From the NCBI GenBank assembly GCA_035634055.1, contig DASQDR010000244.1, positions 1 through 20,251 of the forward strand: a stretch of 20,251 bases of DNA. Reading direction: 5' to 3'. Positions within the stretch are counted from its first letter, which is position 1. Each line of letters begins with the position of its first letter. This DNA comes from JAICTV01 sp035634055. GTDB taxonomy: Bacteria; Planctomycetota; Phycisphaerae; Tepidisphaerales; Tepidisphaeraceae. Shown piece after piece: positions 1 to 7,330 of this stretch. The position numbers and the translations under genes are program-made. The notes under the pieces were generated by a model, which saw nothing but the letters and a program-made list of their open reading frames with translations, was not told the DNA's origin and made no database searches.

Positions 1-2
1 TG

Positions 3-1958
3 CTCGCCGGCGGCGCGGGTGCGTATCTCGTCCGGCCGGCGCCGGCCGCGGGTCCGGCCGCGGGCGCTGCGGGCGCCGCCGGCGCCGCCAAGGTTCCGCC
101 AGCGGTCGCGCGGCCGGTCGACTTCGTCAAGGACGTCGCCCCTATCTTCGAATCCGCCTGCATGCAGTGCCACGCCAACGGCACGTTCAAGGCGGACCTG
201 TCCATCGAGTCGCGCGACAAGCTGCTCGAGGGCGGCGGGTCGTCGCCCGCCATCGTCGTCGGCGACGGCGCCGGCAGCCTGCTCGTGCAGCTCGTCAGCG
301 GCGTCGATCCGGAGCGCATCATGCCCGAGAAGGGCAAGCGCCTGACCGACGAGCAGATCGGCGTGCTCCGCGCGTGGATCGACCAAGGCGCGGCGTGGCC
401 GAAGGATTACGTGCTGCTCGACGCCAACAAGCCGCGGCCCGCGAAGCTGGCGCCGCGGAAGGTGGGGCTGCCCCCCGTCGTGGACGGGCAAGGCAATCCG
501 GTCGACCGGCTGCTCCGCGCGTATTTCGAGCAGAAGAAGGTCGCGCCGCCGAATCACGTCGCGGACGACCGCACCTTTGCCCGCCGGGTTTACCTCGACC
601 TGATCGGTCTTCTTCCGTCGCCGGCGGAACTCGCGGCGTTCGTCGCCGACGCCGATCCTGCCAAGCGCACGGCGCTGGTCCGCAAGCTGTTGGGCGACGA
701 CGAGCGCTACGCCGCGCACTGGATGTCGTTCTGGAACGATCTGCTGCGCAACGATTACAAGGGAACCGGCTACATCGACGGCGGGCGCACGCAGGTGACG
801 CGCTGGCTGCACGCGTCGCTGAAGCGGAACAAGCCGTACGACGAGTTTGTGCGCGAGCTGGTGACGGCCGCGCCCGGGGCCGAGGGGTTCACCAAGGGGA
901 TCGTTTGGCGCGGCGTGGTGAACAGCGCGCAGACGCCGCAGATGCAGGCCGCCCAGGGCATCAGCCAGGTGTTCATGGGCGTGAACCTCAAGTGCGCGAG
1001 CTGCCACGACTCGTTCATCAACCAGTGGAAGCTCACCGACAGCTACGGCCTGGCCGGCGTCTTCGCGGACAAGGCGCTGGAGATGGAGCGGTGCGACAAG
1101 CCGCTGGGGACGACCGCGCCATTCAAGTTCCTCTACCCGGAGCTGGGCGAGATCGACGCCGCCGCGCCGCGGGCGCAGCGCGTGCGGCAGCTCGCGCAGG
1201 CGATCACCCACGAGCGCAACGGCCGGCTGACGCGCACCATCGTCAACCGGCTGTGGCAGCGACTGATGGGCCGCGGGCTGATCGAGCCGGTGGACGAGAT
1301 GGACGCCCCGCCCTGGAGTGCGGACGTGCTGGACTGGCTGGCGCAGGACCTGGTCGAGCAGAAGTACGACCTGAAGAAGACCCTCGAGACGATCGCGCTC
1401 AGCCGGGCGTACCAGCTTCCCGCCGCGGCGCTGGCCGACGAGGCGGCGAAGGGTTACGTCTTCGCCGGGCCCGGCTTCAAGCGCATGACTGCCGAGCAGT
1501 TCGCCGACTGCGTCGCGCAGATCCTGGACGTCTGGCCGGAAAAGATGGAGGCGAAGCTGGCCGACGCCGCCAAGGATGCGCCCGCGGCCGGCGGGCACCA
1601 GGTGCGCGCCGCGTTCCTCGCGGCCGATCCGCTCACCACCGCGCTCGGCCGGCCGAACCGCGATCAGATCAACACCGCTCGCCCGTCGTCGTCCACCACC
1701 CTGATGGCGCTGGAGCTGACCAACGGCGCCACGCTCGACGACGTGCTGAAGCGCGGCGCGAAGAAGCTGTCGGCCGAGAAGGACGTGCGCGCCGAGGACC
1801 TGATTGCCCGCGTTTACCAGCAGGCGCTGGGCCGAGCGGCGACCGCAGCCGAGGCGGCGGCGGCGAAGGAGCTCGTCGGGGCGGACGTCAGCGGCGAGGG
1901 CGTCGAGGATTTTCTCTGGGCGATCGTGATGCTGCCGGAGTTTCAGATCATCCGCTGA
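3..1958 (+). CDS. Planctomycete cytochrome / DUF1549 / DUF1553 protein, 5' truncated
   Basis: The reading frame is open to the left edge, so the true start lies outside; 651 residues are visible, counted from the codon at 3-5. The first about 35 residues are an Ala/Gly/Pro-rich linker, probably following a lost signal or anchor segment. A PSCyt1-type domain follows, with a heme-binding CxxCH (CMQCH, residues 53-57) and the family phrase FVKDVAPIFESAC before it. A PSCyt2/DUF1549 domain runs from about 165 to 340, contains the typical RRVYLDLIGLLPSPAEL phrase, and ends in a second CxxCHD (CASCHD, 331-336). DUF1553 follows from about 385 to the end (TRTIVNRLWQRLMGRGL, final MLPEFQIIR). The spacer between DUF1549 and DUF1553 is short for the family, making this a compact version. 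These proteins are presumed exported c-type cytochrome-like proteins of unknown reaction, abundant in planctomycetes. DUF1501 follows 34 nt downstream on the same strand, the usual partner, so the two are probably co-transcribed. Family assignment is confident; function is not known. Confidence 0.93.
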   Translation, partial: LAGGAGAYLVRPAPAAGPAAGAAGAAGAAKVPPAVARPVDFVKDVAPIFESACMQCHANGTFKADLSIESRDKLLEGGGSSPAIVVGDGAGSLLVQLVSGVDPERIMPEKGKRLTDEQIGVLRAWIDQGAAWPKDYVLLDANKPRPAKLAPRKVGLPPVVDGQGNPVDRLLRAYFEQKKVAPPNHVADDRTFARRVYLDLIGLLPSPAELAAFVADADPAKRTALVRKLLGDDERYAAHWMSFWNDLLRNDYKGTGYIDGGRTQVTRWLHASLKRNKPYDEFVRELVTAAPGAEGFTKGIVWRGVVNSAQTPQMQAAQGISQVFMGVNLKCASCHDSFINQWKLTDSYGLAGVFADKALEMERCDKPLGTTAPFKFLYPELGEIDAAAPRAQRVRQLAQAITHERNGRLTRTIVNRLWQRLMGRGLIEPVDEMDAPPWSADVLDWLAQDLVEQKYDLKKTLETIALSRAYQLPAAALADEAAKGYVFAGPGFKRMTAEQFADCVAQILDVWPEKMEAKLADAAKDAPAAGGHQVRAAFLAADPLTTALGRPNRDQINTARPSSSTTLMALELTNGATLDDVLKRGAKKLSAEKDVRAEDLIARVYQQALGRAATAAEAAAAKELVGADVSGEGVEDFLWAIVMLPEFQIIR

Positions 1959-1982
1959 CCCGCGCGCTCGTGCGCGGCGGTT

Positions 1983-1986
1983 GAGG
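1983..1986 (+). promoter_or_regulatory. Shine-Dalgarno of the DUF1501 gene
   Basis: GAGG lies 6 nt upstream of the ATG at 1993. It decides the start: a TTG at 1981 in the same frame would place this site inside the coding region and add four residues before the twin-arginine leader. Confidence 0.6.
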
Positions 1987-1992
1987 CACGTT

Positions 1993-3441
1993 ATGAAGCA
2001 GAACTGGTCCCGCCGTGCCTTCCTCAAGACCGCGTCGGCCGCCACGCTGGGCGCGCTGGCGGCGGGCTACCCGCGGCAGGTCCTTGCCGACGGCCCCGCC
2101 ACCGCGCCCGACGCGACCGTCGGCCAGCCTGCAACCGCCGACTGCGTCATCGTCCTGTGGATGGCCGGCGGCATGGCGCACACCGAGACGTTCGACCCCA
2201 AGCGCTACACGCCGTTCGAAAACGGCCTTGATCCCAACAAGGTCCTCAGCACGTTCCCTTCGATCGACACGGCGGTGGACAACATCAAGCTCAGTGCGGG
2301 GCTGGAGCACCTTGCCAAGGTGATGGACCGCGGGACGCTGATCCGCTCGTACCAGTCGGGCGACCTCGGGTTCATCCTGCACTCGCGGCACCAGTACCAC
2401 TGGCACACCGGCTACGCCCCGCCGCAGACCGTGGCCTGCCCGCACATCGGCGCCGTGATCGCGCGCACGCTTGGTCCGCGCGAGCCGGCGGTGCCGGCGT
2501 TCATCGACATCGGGCAGCGCTTCGACGTCGGCGAGGGCGAGGAGCTCAAGGCGTTCCACCAGGCCGGCTTCCTCGGCAGCGAGTACGGGCCGTTCCTCAT
2601 CCCCGATCCCGCCGACGCCGTCAGCAGCATCAGCCCACCGAAGGGCATGAGCCTCGGCCGATTCCAGAACCGCTACAAGGCGTACCAGAAGCTCGTGAAG
2701 GAAAGCCCCGTCGGCGAGTTCGGCAGCGACTACCAGAAGGAATCGCTGCTGCGCTCGATGGAGAACGCCCACCGCCTGCTCACCTCCCCCGCCGCCAAGG
2801 CGTTCGACCTCACACTGGAGCCGAAGGAATCGTTCGATAACTACAACACCGGCCGCTTCGGCCTGGGGTGTTTGCTGGCGCGGCGGCTGGTGGAATCCGG
2901 GGCGCGGTTCATCGAGGTGACCACGGAATACATCCCGTTCAAGTACTGGGACACGCACGACAACGGCCACGAGCGCGTGGTCGAGCTGAAGCGGTCGATC
3001 GACCGCCCCATTGCGCAGCTCGTGCTGGACCTGGAGCGGCGCGGGCTGCTCGACCGCACGCTGATCGTCCTGGCCAGCGAGTTCTCGCGCGACATGGTGA
3101 TGGAGGGCCGCCCCGAGGCCGTCGTGAAGGACCAGGTGCTGGTGCCCGACCTGATCACCGAACCGAAACACTACGGCATGCACCGCCACTTCACCGACGG
3201 GTGCAGCGTGGTAATGTTCGGCGGCGGGATGAAGAAGGGCCTCCTCTACGGCCGGACGGCGGACGAGCGGCCGTGCAAGACGGTCGAGGGCCGCATCACC
3301 ATCGAAGACCTGCACGCGACGATCTACCGCGCGCTGGGGATCTCGCCCAAGCTGAGCTACGAGGTGGAACAACGCCCCTTTTACGTGACCCGCGACGGCG
3401 TCGGCGTGCCGCGAGCGGAACTGTTCGCCAGGACGATTTGA
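1993..3441 (+). CDS. DUF1501 family protein with Tat signal
   Basis: A 482-residue protein of the DUF1501 family, which belongs to the alkaline phosphatase/sulfatase-like fold group; its substrate is unknown. The N-terminus has a twin-arginine motif, SRRAFLK (residues 6-12), followed by an alanine-rich hydrophobic stretch and a possible cleavage site near VLADG, so export through Tat is expected. Family landmarks are the early CVIVLWMAGGMAHTETFDPK phrase (about residues 50-70), a central DNGHERVVELKRSIDRP region, and the C-terminal VVMFGGGMKKGLLYGRT and DLHATIYRALGI blocks. The length is normal for the family. It lies directly downstream of the DUF1549/DUF1553 cytochrome gene, a pairing seen very often in planctomycetes, and probably forms one operon with it. 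The next gene is convergent, and the gap between them holds two palindromic elements that could end transcription from both sides. Confidence 0.93.
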   Translation: MKQNWSRRAFLKTASAATLGALAAGYPRQVLADGPATAPDATVGQPATADCVIVLWMAGGMAHTETFDPKRYTPFENGLDPNKVLSTFPSIDTAVDNIKLSAGLEHLAKVMDRGTLIRSYQSGDLGFILHSRHQYHWHTGYAPPQTVACPHIGAVIARTLGPREPAVPAFIDIGQRFDVGEGEELKAFHQAGFLGSEYGPFLIPDPADAVSSISPPKGMSLGRFQNRYKAYQKLVKESPVGEFGSDYQKESLLRSMENAHRLLTSPAAKAFDLTLEPKESFDNYNTGRFGLGCLLARRLVESGARFIEVTTEYIPFKYWDTHDNGHERVVELKRSIDRPIAQLVLDLERRGLLDRTLIVLASEFSRDMVMEGRPEAVVKDQVLVPDLITEPKHYGMHRHFTDGCSVVMFGGGMKKGLLYGRTADERPCKTVEGRITIEDLHATIYRALGISPKLSYEVEQRPFYVTRDGVGVPRAELFARTI

Positions 3442-3471
3442 TCGCGACCCGCAAGTCGCGCCGACCGTCCG

Positions 3472-3515
3472 TTCGTGGCTTGGGCGGCCTCGCCCAAGTT
3501 TTGCCGCGGCAGCGG
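3472..3515 (+). repeat. Two-hairpin REP-like element, copy A
   Basis: GTGG (3475-3478) sits at the 5' foot of hairpin 1, CTTGGGCG (3479-3486) pairing with CGCCCAAG (3491-3498) around the loop GCCT. Five nt later comes hairpin 2, CCGC (3504-3507) pairing with GCGG (3512-3515). It faces copy B tail-to-tail in the convergent intergenic gap. It may also act as a terminator for the DUF1501 gene, although no T-run of canonical length follows directly. Confidence 0.72.
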
Positions 3516-3530
3516 AAGCGTTTTGGGAGA

Positions 3531-3577
3531 GCGGCCGTCCGCCGCAAGTGCATGGGCGAGGCGCCCATGCTACGTGA
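3531..3577 (-). repeat. Two-hairpin REP-like element, copy B
   Basis: Read on the minus strand, GTAG (3573-3570) marks the foot of a 9-bp hairpin 1, GCATGGGCG/CGCCCATGC (3570-3562 and 3558-3550), loop CCT. Hairpin 2 is GCGGC/GCCGC (3545-3541 and 3535-3531). The stem has AT/AT where copies A, C and D have TT/AA, so pairing is kept while sequence changes. The upstream flank CTCAC matches copy C. The element lies just downstream of the convergent DUF1501 gene and just past the stop codon of the minus-strand phosphoesterase gene. Confidence 0.72.
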
Positions 3578-3589
3578 GGGGCCGCCGCG

Positions 3590-6500
3590 TCACGTCAGCA
3601 GTTCCAGCCGCTCGATCAGCGGCTTCTTCACCGGCGGGCGTGGGCGGGCGTGAGCCGGTCGCGCGTTGGCGGTCGCGGTGGTCGCGGCGGCGGCTTGCGG
3701 CGGCGCGGCGGCGGTGGTCACGCTGGCGGGGCCGCTGTGGAACGACTGGCCGCCGACGTTGTACGCGCGGACGCGGTAAAGGTAGCTCGTCGCCGGCGCC
3801 GCGGTGAAATCCGTGTATGCCTGCACGTTGGCCGGGGTCGTCGCGACCTCGATGTAGGTCGCGCCGCCGTCGTCGCTGCGCTCGATCTTGAAGCCGTCCT
3901 CCGTCGTCACGGTGTCGATCCACGCCAGCGACGCGCCGCCACCGGCGAGGGCCGCCGCGCGCAGCGCGCTGGGCGCCGACGGCAGCCGCACCGGCCCACC
4001 GAGCGTCGCCGTCAGCCGCAGGTCGAAGCTCAGGTCCCCACTGTTGGCCGCGCTCTGGTGCACCTCCACCGCGATCACGTTGTAACCCGTCATCAGCAGC
4101 GCCGGATCGACGGCCGCGGCGAAGAACGTGCTCTCGTCGGCGGTGGAGGACGAGGCGAGCGTGTTGTGCGAGATCGTCCCGCTCGGCATGTTGCTGCGGA
4201 AGACCTCCGTCCCGTTCAGATAGACCACCGCCCCGTCGTCGCGCAGCAGCTCGAGCTTGAGCGCGGCGATGGAGGCCGGGTCGCCGAGGGTGAAGCTGCG
4301 GCGGAAGTAAGTGGTGACGTGCTTGCTCGCGGCGCTGGGGCCGAAGGAGACGATGGTCGCCTCGTCGCCGTCGCCGTAACCCAGTTGCGCGGCCCCGCTG
4401 GCCCAGGCGGAGTGGTCGAACGTGCGCTCGCGCCACGCCGTCGACTGGTTGGAGCCGTTGTCGAGGTAGCGCCAGAGCGCGCCGGCAGCGACGATGGACT
4501 GCGTCTCGCCCGGGCGGGTGAAGGCGATCGCCTCGTCCGCGTGGGCCGACGCGCCCACCTCGTTGTGGGCGCGGACGCGGTAGTAGTAGCGCTCGCCCGG
4601 CGTCAGGCCGACATCGTCGTACGCGGTGACGCCCGCGCCGACCGCCGCCACCTGCGCCCACGCGCCGGCGTCGCCGGTGCGGCGCTCGATGCGGAAGCCG
4701 CGCTCGTTGCTCGAGCGATCCCGCCACGTGAGCCGCACCGCGCGCTGCGAGCGCACGCTGCTGGCCAGGTCGATCGGTGGCAGCGGCGCGGCCGGGCCGG
4801 TCGCGGGCAGCAGCGCGGCCAGCGCCAGGTCGAAACTCAAATCGCTGCTGGTGGCCACCGACTGATGGACCTCGACCGCGATCACGTTATCGCCGGGGGC
4901 GAGCAGCGCCGGGCTGACGGCGGCGGTGAACCACTGCGACTCTTCGGCGCCGCCGACGTTCGCCGTCGCCAGCGTGGCCGACGTGATCGCGCCGGTGGGC
5001 ATGTTGCTGCGGTAAATTTCCGTGCCGTTCAAGTAGACCACCGCGCCGTCGTCGCGCAGCAGTGACAGGGTCAGGCCGCCGATGGCCGCGGGATTGGCGA
5101 CGGTGAAGGTCTTGCGGAAATAGGTAGTGATGAAGCGGCTGTTGGTCGGCCCGCCGTAGACGAGCGTCGCCTCATCGCCGTCGCCAAACCCGAGCTGCGC
5201 CGGCCCGGCGGGCCAGGCGGCGTCGGCGAAGGCGGAGCCGCGCCAGGCGGTGCCCTGGTTGGTGCCGTCGTCGAGGTACCGCCACGTCGCCCCGGCGGGG
5301 ATCAACGCAACACTGGCCGCCGGCAGCGCCGCGGTCGCGGCGGCAACGTTGGATTGAACCGACGCCCCCGCCGCGTTGTACGCCCACGCGCGGTACGCGT
5401 ACGACGCGCCCGGCGACACCGATCGATCCACATAGCTCTGCGCGGCCGAGGTGACGGTGGCGATTTCTAGGAACGCCCCGCCGCCGGTGGAGCGCTCGAT
5501 CCTCGTGCCCACCTCGTTGCTGGCGTTGTCGCGCCAGGCGAGTTCGATGCGGTCGCCGGTCGCGGCCGGCGACGCGACCAGCGTGTCCGGCGCGGCCGGA
5601 ACGCCGGTGGCGGCGGATAGGCCGGCGGTCAGCGCGAAGTCGAAGCTCAGGTCATCGCTGCCGGCCGACGACTGGTGCACCTCCACCGCGACGACGTTGT
5701 CGCCGGCGACCAACGACGCCGGGGCGATGCCGATCGTGTGCCAGGCGCGCTCGGCGTCGTCGTTGGCGGCCGACGCGGCGAGCGTGGTCGATGCCGGCGC
5801 GCCGGCGGGCATGTTCAGGCGGTACACCTCGGTGCCGTTCAGGTAGACCACCGCGCCGTCGTCGGCCAGCAGGCTGAGGTCCAGCGACGACAGGTCCACC
5901 GGGTTGGATACCGTGAATTGCCTGCGGAAATACGTGGTGACGAACTTGCTGGCGGCGCTCGGGCCGAAGGAGACGGTGGTGGACTCATCATCGTCGCCAT
6001 AGCCGAGTTGTCCCGCGCCGGTCTTCCACGCCGCGTCGTTGAAAGCGGCGCCGCGCCAGGGGGCGGCGGGGCTGGTGCCGTCGTCGAGGAACTTCCACGT
6101 CGCCTGCGGCGGGACCAGCGTAGTCACCGGCGCGGGCGGCGCGGCCAGCGTGAGATTGTCGATGGTCTGGCCGGCGCGATTGATGAACTTGAAGTTGATC
6201 GAAGCATCGCCGGCGTCGATTAGCATGGCGCCGTAGTCGTCGGCGTAGCGCACCTGGCTGCCGGCGACGGGCGAGCCGAAGCCGTACAGGCTGCGCCCGC
6301 CCAGGCCGTTGACGAAATAGGTGAAGCTGTCGCGGGTGACGCGCTCGTAGTTGTGGTCGTGGCCGGAGATCAGCGCGGTGGCGCCCCACTGTCGGAAGGG
6401 CCAGTCCATCGAAGGGTGGCTGCCGTGGCCGGCGCCGGAGCTGAACGGGGCGTGGTGGGAGATCACGAGCTTCCACGGCGCGTCGGAGGCCGCGAGCTGC

Positions 6501-7078
6501 GCCTTGAGCCACATCGCCTGCACCGAGGTGGCCGAGACGCCGTCGGGCTCGCGCGGGTCGGTGTCGAGGACGAAGAGCTGCACGTTGCCGCGGCCAACGG
6601 TGTAGTAGCGCTCGTTGCCGCTGGTGTCGGTCGGCAGCGCGAAATAGCTCGTGTAGGGCGCGGCGCCGGTCGGGGAATCCCAGTCGTGGTTGCCCAGCGC
6701 GGGCCAAAAGCGGTTCTGCCCGTCGGCCGCGCCGGGGCCGAACGCGCCGGAGTAGGGGGAGATGAACGCGCGGTACCACTGTCCGATGTTGGCGTCGATG
6801 GTGCCGGCCTCGCCGGCGGGATAGTTGTTGTCGCCGACGGTGACGACGAATTCCGGCGACCACGAGGCAACCAGCGCGGCAACGTCGCGCGTCGGCTCGA
6901 CCTGCTCGACGGAGGAGAAATCCCCGACGACGGCGAAGCGCGTCAGGAGGCGGCGCGGCTCGAGGCGTTCCAGTCCGATCGTCGCGCGCGGCGCCAGCGG
7001 CGGCCGACGAGACGCCGACGGGCGCGACGGCGACGGGCGCGACGGCCCCGTCGCGATGGGGTGATTCCGGTGTGACAT
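3590..7078 (-). CDS. LEPR-XLL metallophosphoesterase with three FN3 and three beta-sandwich modules
   Basis: 1162 residues from the ATG at 7078. Upstream in-frame codons reach 7291, but the chosen start gives the usual short basic leader before the LEPR-type motif. The leader (1-38) is basic and has no hydrophobic segment. LERLEPRRLLT (36-46) is the LEPR-XLL motif. A calcineurin-like phosphoesterase of the purple acid phosphatase/TRAP type covers about 47-300: GDF (D53), GDNNY (D83, Y86), GNHD (N130, H131), HH (208-209) and GHDH (H240, H242), so the full metal set including the tyrosine is present. Then an unnamed beta-sandwich module alternates with fibronectin type III: module 319-487, FN3 about 495-585, module 590-757, FN3 about 762-856, module 860-1026, FN3 about 1032-1124. 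An Ala/Pro/Arg tail ends in KKPLIERLELLT. It is probably a secreted or surface phosphomonoesterase; the substrate is not predictable. It is paralogous to the next upstream gene. Confidence 0.9.
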   Translation of the reverse strand: MSHRNHPIATGPSRPSPSRPSASRRPPLAPRATIGLERLEPRRLLTRFAVVGDFSSVEQVEPTRDVAALVASWSPEFVVTVGDNNYPAGEAGTIDANIGQWYRAFISPYSGAFGPGAADGQNRFWPALGNHDWDSPTGAAPYTSYFALPTDTSGNERYYTVGRGNVQLFVLDTDPREPDGVSATSVQAMWLKAQLAASDAPWKLVISHHAPFSSGAGHGSHPSMDWPFRQWGATALISGHDHNYERVTRDSFTYFVNGLGGRSLYGFGSPVAGSQVRYADDYGAMLIDAGDASINFKFINRAGQTIDNLTLAAPPAPVTTLVPPQATWKFLDDGTSPAAPWRGAAFNDAAWKTGAGQLGYGDDDESTTVSFGPSAASKFVTTYFRRQFTVSNPVDLSSLDLSLLADDGAVVYLNGTEVYRLNMPAGAPASTTLAASAANDDAERAWHTIGIAPASLVAGDNVVAVEVHQSSAGSDDLSFDFALTAGLSAATGVPAAPDTLVASPAATGDRIELAWRDNASNEVGTRIERSTGGGAFLEIATVTSAAQSYVDRSVSPGASYAYRAWAYNAAGASVQSNVAAATAALPAASVALIPAGATWRYLDDGTNQGTAWRGSAFADAAWPAGPAQLGFGDGDEATLVYGGPTNSRFITTYFRKTFTVANPAAIGGLTLSLLRDDGAVVYLNGTEIYRSNMPTGAITSATLATANVGGAEESQWFTAAVSPALLAPGDNVIAVEVHQSVATSSDLSFDLALAALLPATGPAAPLPPIDLASSVRSQRAVRLTWRDRSSNERGFRIERRTGDAGAWAQVAAVGAGVTAYDDVGLTPGERYYYRVRAHNEVGASAHADEAIAFTRPGETQSIVAAGALWRYLDNGSNQSTAWRERTFDHSAWASGAAQLGYGDGDEATIVSFGPSAASKHVTTYFRRSFTLGDPASIAALKLELLRDDGAVVYLNGTEVFRSNMPSGTISHNTLASSSTADESTFFAAAVDPALLMTGYNVIAVEVHQSAANSGDLSFDLRLTATLGGPVRLPSAPSALRAAALAGGGASLAWIDTVTTEDGFKIERSDDGGATYIEVATTPANVQAYTDFTAAPATSYLYRVRAYNVGGQSFHSGPASVTTAAAPPQAAAATTATANARPAHARPRPPVKKPLIERLELLT
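4001..4501 (-). repeat. Intragenic beta-sandwich module, copy 3
   Basis: This segment codes residues 860-1026 of the first metallophosphoesterase. Landmarks are LWRYLDNGSN, AQLGYGDGDE, TTYFRR, RDDGAVVYLNGTEVFR, NVIAVEVHQS and DLSFDL. It is homologous to the segments at 4808-5311, 5618-6124 and 8594-9088. Confidence 0.8.
4808..5311 (-). repeat. Intragenic beta-sandwich module, copy 2
   Basis: This segment codes residues 590-757 (TWRYLDDGTNQGTAWRG, AQLGFGDGDE, TTYFRK, RDDGAVVYLNGTEIYR, NVIAVEVHQS, SDLSFDLAL). Parts are nearly identical to copy 3 at the DNA level, for example the stretch coding DDGAVVYLNGTE. Confidence 0.8.
5618..6124 (-). repeat. Intragenic beta-sandwich module, copy 1
   Basis: This segment codes residues 319-487 (TWKFLDDGTSPAAPWRG, GQLGYGDDDE, TTYFRRQF, ADDGAVVYLNGTEVYR, NVVAVEVHQS, DDLSFDFAL). 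It follows the phosphoesterase domain directly, about 18 residues after its last predicted strand. Confidence 0.8.
7016..7045 (-). repeat. Perfect 15-bp tandem duplication in the leader of the phosphoesterase gene
   Basis: Two identical adjacent 15-bp units (7016-7030 and 7031-7045) code the repeated SRPSP/SRPSA pattern in the basic leader, just before the LEPR motif. The copy number could change by slippage without breaking the frame. Confidence 0.7.
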
Positions 7079-7093
7079 CGGCAACGGGATGCG

Positions 7094-7100
7094 CTCCTCT
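7094..7100 (-). promoter_or_regulatory. Possible Shine-Dalgarno, first metallophosphoesterase gene
   Basis: AGAGGAG on the minus strand ends 15 nt before the ATG at 7078. This is longer than the usual spacing, so the start is less certain than for the neighbouring genes. Confidence 0.4.
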
Positions 7101-7298
7101 GCCCGAAAAGGCGCGGGCGGGAGTATAGCCGGAAGGGGCGCAAGATGTGAGAAGGTGCCCGCGCCTTGTTCGCTCGGTTCGTCCTCGGGGAAGCGCCGGG
7201 GAGCGAGGCCGGCCGCGGCAGCGCGATAGCCTACCTCTGTGCGGCTGCCCTGCGGTGCGGGCCCCTTTTCACGATCCTCTCCTCGGCCCACTCCCCGG

Positions 7299-7324
7299 CC
7301 CTCTCCAGGCGTACGCGGAGAGGG
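7299..7324 (-). terminator. Hairpin just downstream of the second metallophosphoesterase gene
   Basis: CCCTCTCC (7299-7306) and GGAGAGGG (7317-7324) form an 8-bp stem around a 10-nt loop containing GCGTACGC, a self-complementary octamer. It starts 6 nt past the stop codon of the gene ending at 7331. There is no T-run, so it could be a rho-independent-like pause or RNA-stabilising hairpin, or a dispersed repeat; hairpins of this CCCTCTCC/GGAGAGGG type are common between genes in many GC-rich bacteria. Confidence 0.45.
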
Positions 7325-7330
7325 AGCGGG

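Noticed and set aside
1948..3372. Minus-strand frame opposite DUF1501
   Set aside because: The composition is that of an antisense shadow; the plus strand carries a Tat leader and full DUF1501 motifs.
3442..3589. A small coding gene in the convergent gap
   Set aside because: The open frames here exist only because the palindromic elements are GC-rich; the structured repeats explain the sequence.
3650..5065. Long plus-strand open frame opposite the first metallophosphoesterase gene
   Set aside because: Its translation is Arg/Gly/Ala/Val-rich with no recognisable domain. Long antisense frames are expected at this GC content, and the minus strand has clear motifs.
7079..7291. N-terminal extension of the first metallophosphoesterase
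   Set aside because: It would place about 71 unlike residues before the usual short LEPR leader and run through the intergenic region; there is no support for that start.
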